Source: CBDUUP01 sp965370435 (GTDB lineage: Bacteria; Chloroflexota; Anaerolineae; Anaerolineales; UBA11579). From it: a stretch of DNA of 7,759 bases. Made by a program: the position numbers and the translations under genes. The DNA lies in contig CBDUUP010000214.1 in NCBI GenBank assembly GCA_965370435.1, forward strand, positions 1 through 7,759, read 5' to 3'. Positions 6,092 to 7,759 of the stretch are shown here, one piece after another. Positions within the stretch are counted from its first letter, which is position 1. Every line of letters begins with the position of its first letter. Under the pieces are notes generated by a model. The model was not told the DNA's origin. It did no database searches and saw only the letters and a program-made list of their open reading frames with translations.

Positions 6092-7111
6092 CTATTCTTC
6101 CTCTTCCTCGACGGACATGGGGACCGGGGGCATGGTCTGCTGGCGGATGATGCCTTCTACCTCATCAGAGAGGTCGGGATTGGAACGCAAGAATTCCTTG
6201 GAATTCTCCCGTCCTTGCCCCAGGCGTAGGTCGCCGTAGGAGTAGTACGAGCCTCGTTTGGTAATGATCTCCAGTTCAACGCCTATATCAAGCAGGTCGC
6301 CGACTTTGGAGATACCTTCATTATACATGATATCGAATTCTGCGGTGCGGAAAGGGGGGGCGACTTTGTTCTTCACCACTCGCACACGGGTGCGGTTGCC
6401 GACCACATCCTGGCCGACTTTGATAGATTGTATGCGGCGCACGTCCAGGCGAACCGATGCGTAGAACTTGAGCGCCATGCCGCCGGAGGTGGTCTCCGGG
6501 CTGCCGAACATCACCCCGATCTTCATGCGAAGCTGGTTGGTGAAAATGACGGCGGTGTTGGTCTGTTTGATGGCCCCGGAGAGCTTGCGCAGGGCCTGAG
6601 ACATCAGGCGGGCCTGCATACCCATGGTCGAGTCGCCCATGTCGCCCTCCAACTCGGAGCGAGGTACCAGGGCCGCCACCGAATCGATGACGACCACTTC
6701 CACCCCGCCGGAGCGGACCAGGGTCTCGGCGATCTCGAGGGCCTGTTCACCCATGTCGGGTTGAGAAATAAGTAAGTTGTCCACGTCCACGCCGCACAAG
6801 GCCGCGTAGGAGGGGTCGAGGGCGTGTTCCATGTCGATGAAAGCGGCGGTGCCGCCCATCTTCTGGGCTTCGGCGACGATGTGTTGGGCGATGGTGGTCT
6901 TGCCGGAGGATTCGGGGCCGTAGATCTCGGTGACCCGGCCGCGGGGGATGCCGCCGATGCCCAGAGCTAGATCGAGGGAGATGGAGCCGGTGGGGATGGC
7001 CTCGACCAGCAGGTGGGTGGCTTCGCCCAGGCGCATAACGGTGCCGTCGCCGTAGCGTTTCTCTAATTCACTCAGGGCTTGATCTAAAGCCCGTTTTTTA
7101 TCCTTGCTCAT
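6092..7111 (-). CDS. recA: RecA recombinase
   Basis: RecA polymerises on single-stranded DNA, catalyses homologous strand exchange with ATP, and stimulates LexA self-cleavage in the SOS response. The 339-residue protein is complete. It has an N-terminal helix with RALDQALSELEKRYG, the Walker A motif GPESSGKTT (65-73) and the catalytic glutamate E95 in FIDMEHALDP. Walker B is VVVIDSVAAL (139-148, D143), and the L1 region is near RSELEGDMGD (151-160). The DNA-binding L2 region starts at FTNQLRMKIGVMFGSPETTSGG (190-211). The C-terminal domain contains SYGDLRLGQGREN and ends in an acidic tail of five glutamates, as in E. coli RecA where the tail moderates activity. The ATG at 7111 has AGGAA 7 bases upstream (7122-7118). 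No inteins or broken motifs are seen. It heads the minus-strand group recA, recX, rny. Confidence 0.98.
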   Translation of the reverse strand: MSKDKKRALDQALSELEKRYGDGTVMRLGEATHLLVEAIPTGSISLDLALGIGGIPRGRVTEIYGPESSGKTTIAQHIVAEAQKMGGTAAFIDMEHALDPSYAALCGVDVDNLLISQPDMGEQALEIAETLVRSGGVEVVVIDSVAALVPRSELEGDMGDSTMGMQARLMSQALRKLSGAIKQTNTAVIFTNQLRMKIGVMFGSPETTSGGMALKFYASVRLDVRRIQSIKVGQDVVGNRTRVRVVKNKVAPPFRTAEFDIMYNEGISKVGDLLDIGVELEIITKRGSYYSYGDLRLGQGRENSKEFLRSNPDLSDEVEGIIRQQTMPPVPMSVEEEEE

Positions 7112-7147
7112 TACACTTTCCTTTTTTGGCCTTATAGAGCAGGCTTA

Positions 7148-7153
7148 ATTATA
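7148..7153 (-). promoter_or_regulatory. Candidate -10 box for recA (proximal)
   Basis: The minus strand reads TATAAT at 7153-7148, which would give a leader of about 30 bases before the recA ATG. The -35 region is poor (CAATAA with a 17-base spacer). A second perfect TATAAT lies at 7242-7237 with a longer leader and also lacks a good -35 box. Either may serve, and activator-independent strength cannot be judged by eye. Confidence 0.35.
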
Positions 7154-7236
7154 AACGATGTCGTCCTTCTTTATTGACCGAAATTGTCTTTTAATCAGAG
7201 TCTCATCCATCATTATTTGATTGACACGTTTGTTCT

Positions 7237-7242
7237 ATTATA
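7237..7242 (-). promoter_or_regulatory. Candidate -10 box for recA (distal)
   Basis: The minus strand reads TATAAT here, followed at once by AGAACAAACGTGTC. The leader to recA would be about 120 bases. The half-site GAAC just downstream is reminiscent of a Gram-positive-type SOS operator (GAAC-N4-GTTC), but the second half is a poor match (GTGT), so LexA control is only a guess. Confidence 0.25.
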
Positions 7243-7315
7243 GGTGAAATTCCAACTGCCAGCGAGTCAATTCCATGAAGATATTTGCAATTTTGCGGTT
7301 GTGTGTTATCCTTTC

Positions 7316-7344
7316 GCGGTGGGAGTCACCCACGCTTTTTGTTT
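7316..7344 (+). terminator. Orphan plus-strand intrinsic terminator upstream of maeB
   Basis: GCG-(g)-TGGG (7316-7323) pairs with CCCACGC (7329-7335) around a 5-base loop AGTCA, 7 base pairs with one bulged G. It is followed by TTTTTGTTT (7336-7344). The minus strand after the hairpin has no T-run, so the signal points towards maeB. No gene precedes it on this strand: it may end a small RNA started between recA and this point, or be a leader attenuator of the malic enzyme gene. Confidence 0.55.
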
Positions 7345-7445
7345 ATGATGATCGGAGCGTTTTTATTCATTTCATCTTTCAGAAACTCATATGCCATAAC
7401 ACCGAATAGAACGATTTGTTGCGATATTAATCTAAGGAGTTCAGA

Positions 7446-7759
7446 ATGAGCAATCTACACGACGATGCATTAGCTTATCACCGCATGGGAGGCAAACCGG
7501 GCAAGATCGAGGTGACCCCAACCAAGCCGCTGGATACTCAATACGACCTGGCACTGGCCTATTCGCCGGGGGTGGCTGTGCCGGTGCTGGAGATCGAGAG
7601 AGACCCCGAGTTGGCTTACGAATATACGGCCCGGGGAAACCTGGTGGCGGTGATCTCCAACGGCACCGCGATCCTGGGTCTGGGTGACCGAGGGGCGCTG
7701 GCCTCCAAGCCGGTGATGGAGGGGAAGGGAGTGCTCTTCAAAAAGTTCGCCGACATTGA
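7446..7759 (+). CDS. maeB: NAD(P)-dependent malic enzyme, N-terminal part (cut by window edge)
   Basis: Malic enzyme oxidatively decarboxylates malate to pyruvate with reduction of NAD(P), linking the citric acid cycle to pyruvate. The first 104 residues are visible and closely follow the MaeB-type family. PGKIEVTPTKPL (18-29) is followed by the substrate-site block DLALAYSPGVAVPVLEIE (34-51) with the conserved tyrosine Y39. Then come YTARGNLVAVISNGTAILGLG (60-80) and KPVMEGKGVLFKKFADI (88-104), where K94 corresponds to the catalytic lysine of the family. The ATG at 7446 is preceded by TAAGGAG with 6 bases of spacing, the strongest ribosome site in the window. The NAD-binding domain, and any fused phosphotransacetylase-like domain as in E. 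coli MaeB, would lie beyond the window, so cofactor preference and full architecture are unknown. Divergent from recA. A terminator-like hairpin lies about 100 bases upstream. Confidence 0.93.
   Translation, partial: MSNLHDDALAYHRMGGKPGKIEVTPTKPLDTQYDLALAYSPGVAVPVLEIERDPELAYEYTARGNLVAVISNGTAILGLGDRGALASKPVMEGKGVLFKKFADI

Larger units (their letters stand above)
7112..7445. other. Divergent recA / maeB intergenic region
   Basis: This 334-base gene-free region lies between the divergent starts of recA and the malic enzyme gene. It holds two candidate -10 boxes for recA, a plus-strand terminator-like hairpin (7316-7344), and the strong ribosome site TAAGGAG (7433-7439) for the malic enzyme. I see no tRNA and no convincing reading frame. 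A clear promoter for the malic enzyme was not found. Confidence 0.6.

Noticed and set aside
6428..6775. Plus-strand open frame of 115 codons opposite recA
   Set aside because: It is antisense to the most conserved part of recA, with low-complexity Gly/His content expected from complementary GC-rich codons.
7223..7235. Possible LexA/SOS operator GAACAAACGTGTC (minus strand) near the distal recA -10 box
   Set aside because: Only one half-site matches GAAC-N4-GTTC; the other is GTGT. A similar half-site TAGAAC at 7407-7412 is equally unsupported. A genome-wide motif scan would be needed.

Overview
The window looks like a piece of a Chloroflexota chromosome, probably Anaerolineae or a relative. 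This is inferred from the order recA - recX - rny, from the style of the metallo-beta-lactamase protein, and from a lipoprotein-like or membrane Ig-like protein of a type I associate with that phylum. No rRNA or tRNA is present to confirm it. The housekeeping genes are GC-rich (one 60-base line inside recA, 6841-6900, is 65% G+C), while the restriction-modification genes are clearly poorer (the line 2401-2460 is 40%).

Layout: a truncated membrane-associated protein of unknown function (3-764, +) is followed closely by an MBL-fold hydrolase (781-1413, +). A bidirectional terminator (1448-1484) separates these from a two-gene type II restriction-modification system on the minus strand: a NotI-family endonuclease (3295-2390) followed by a D12-class adenine methyltransferase (2384-1500). 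The system looks like an insertion next to the conserved minus-strand run recA (7111-6092), recX (5718-5062) and rny (5059-3536). A divergent malic enzyme gene (maeB-like, from 7446, +) runs off the right edge.

How they work together: RecA performs homologous recombination and SOS co-protease work, RecX modulates RecA filaments, and RNase Y is the membrane-bound endoribonuclease that starts mRNA decay. recX and rny are translationally packed (2 bases apart). The nuclease and methylase are translationally coupled and form a self-protecting pair; because the methylase carries the DPPY motif of adenine methylases, the target probably contains an adenine, unlike that of NotI itself.

The most interesting stretch is the 326-base gene-free region between recA and recX plus the terminator at its end. 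On the minus-strand RNA it has the architecture of a transcription attenuator: a strong hairpin with a U-rich tail directly in front of the recX start, a 9-base segment far upstream that can pair with the first arm of that terminator instead, a 10-base exact complementary pair nested inside, and several further helices between them. This may be a structured leader or small RNA that sets how much recA transcription continues into recX-rny. This is read from the sequence by eye and has not been folded or compared with homologues. A second unexplained signal is a plus-strand terminator-like hairpin between recA and maeB with no gene in front of it.
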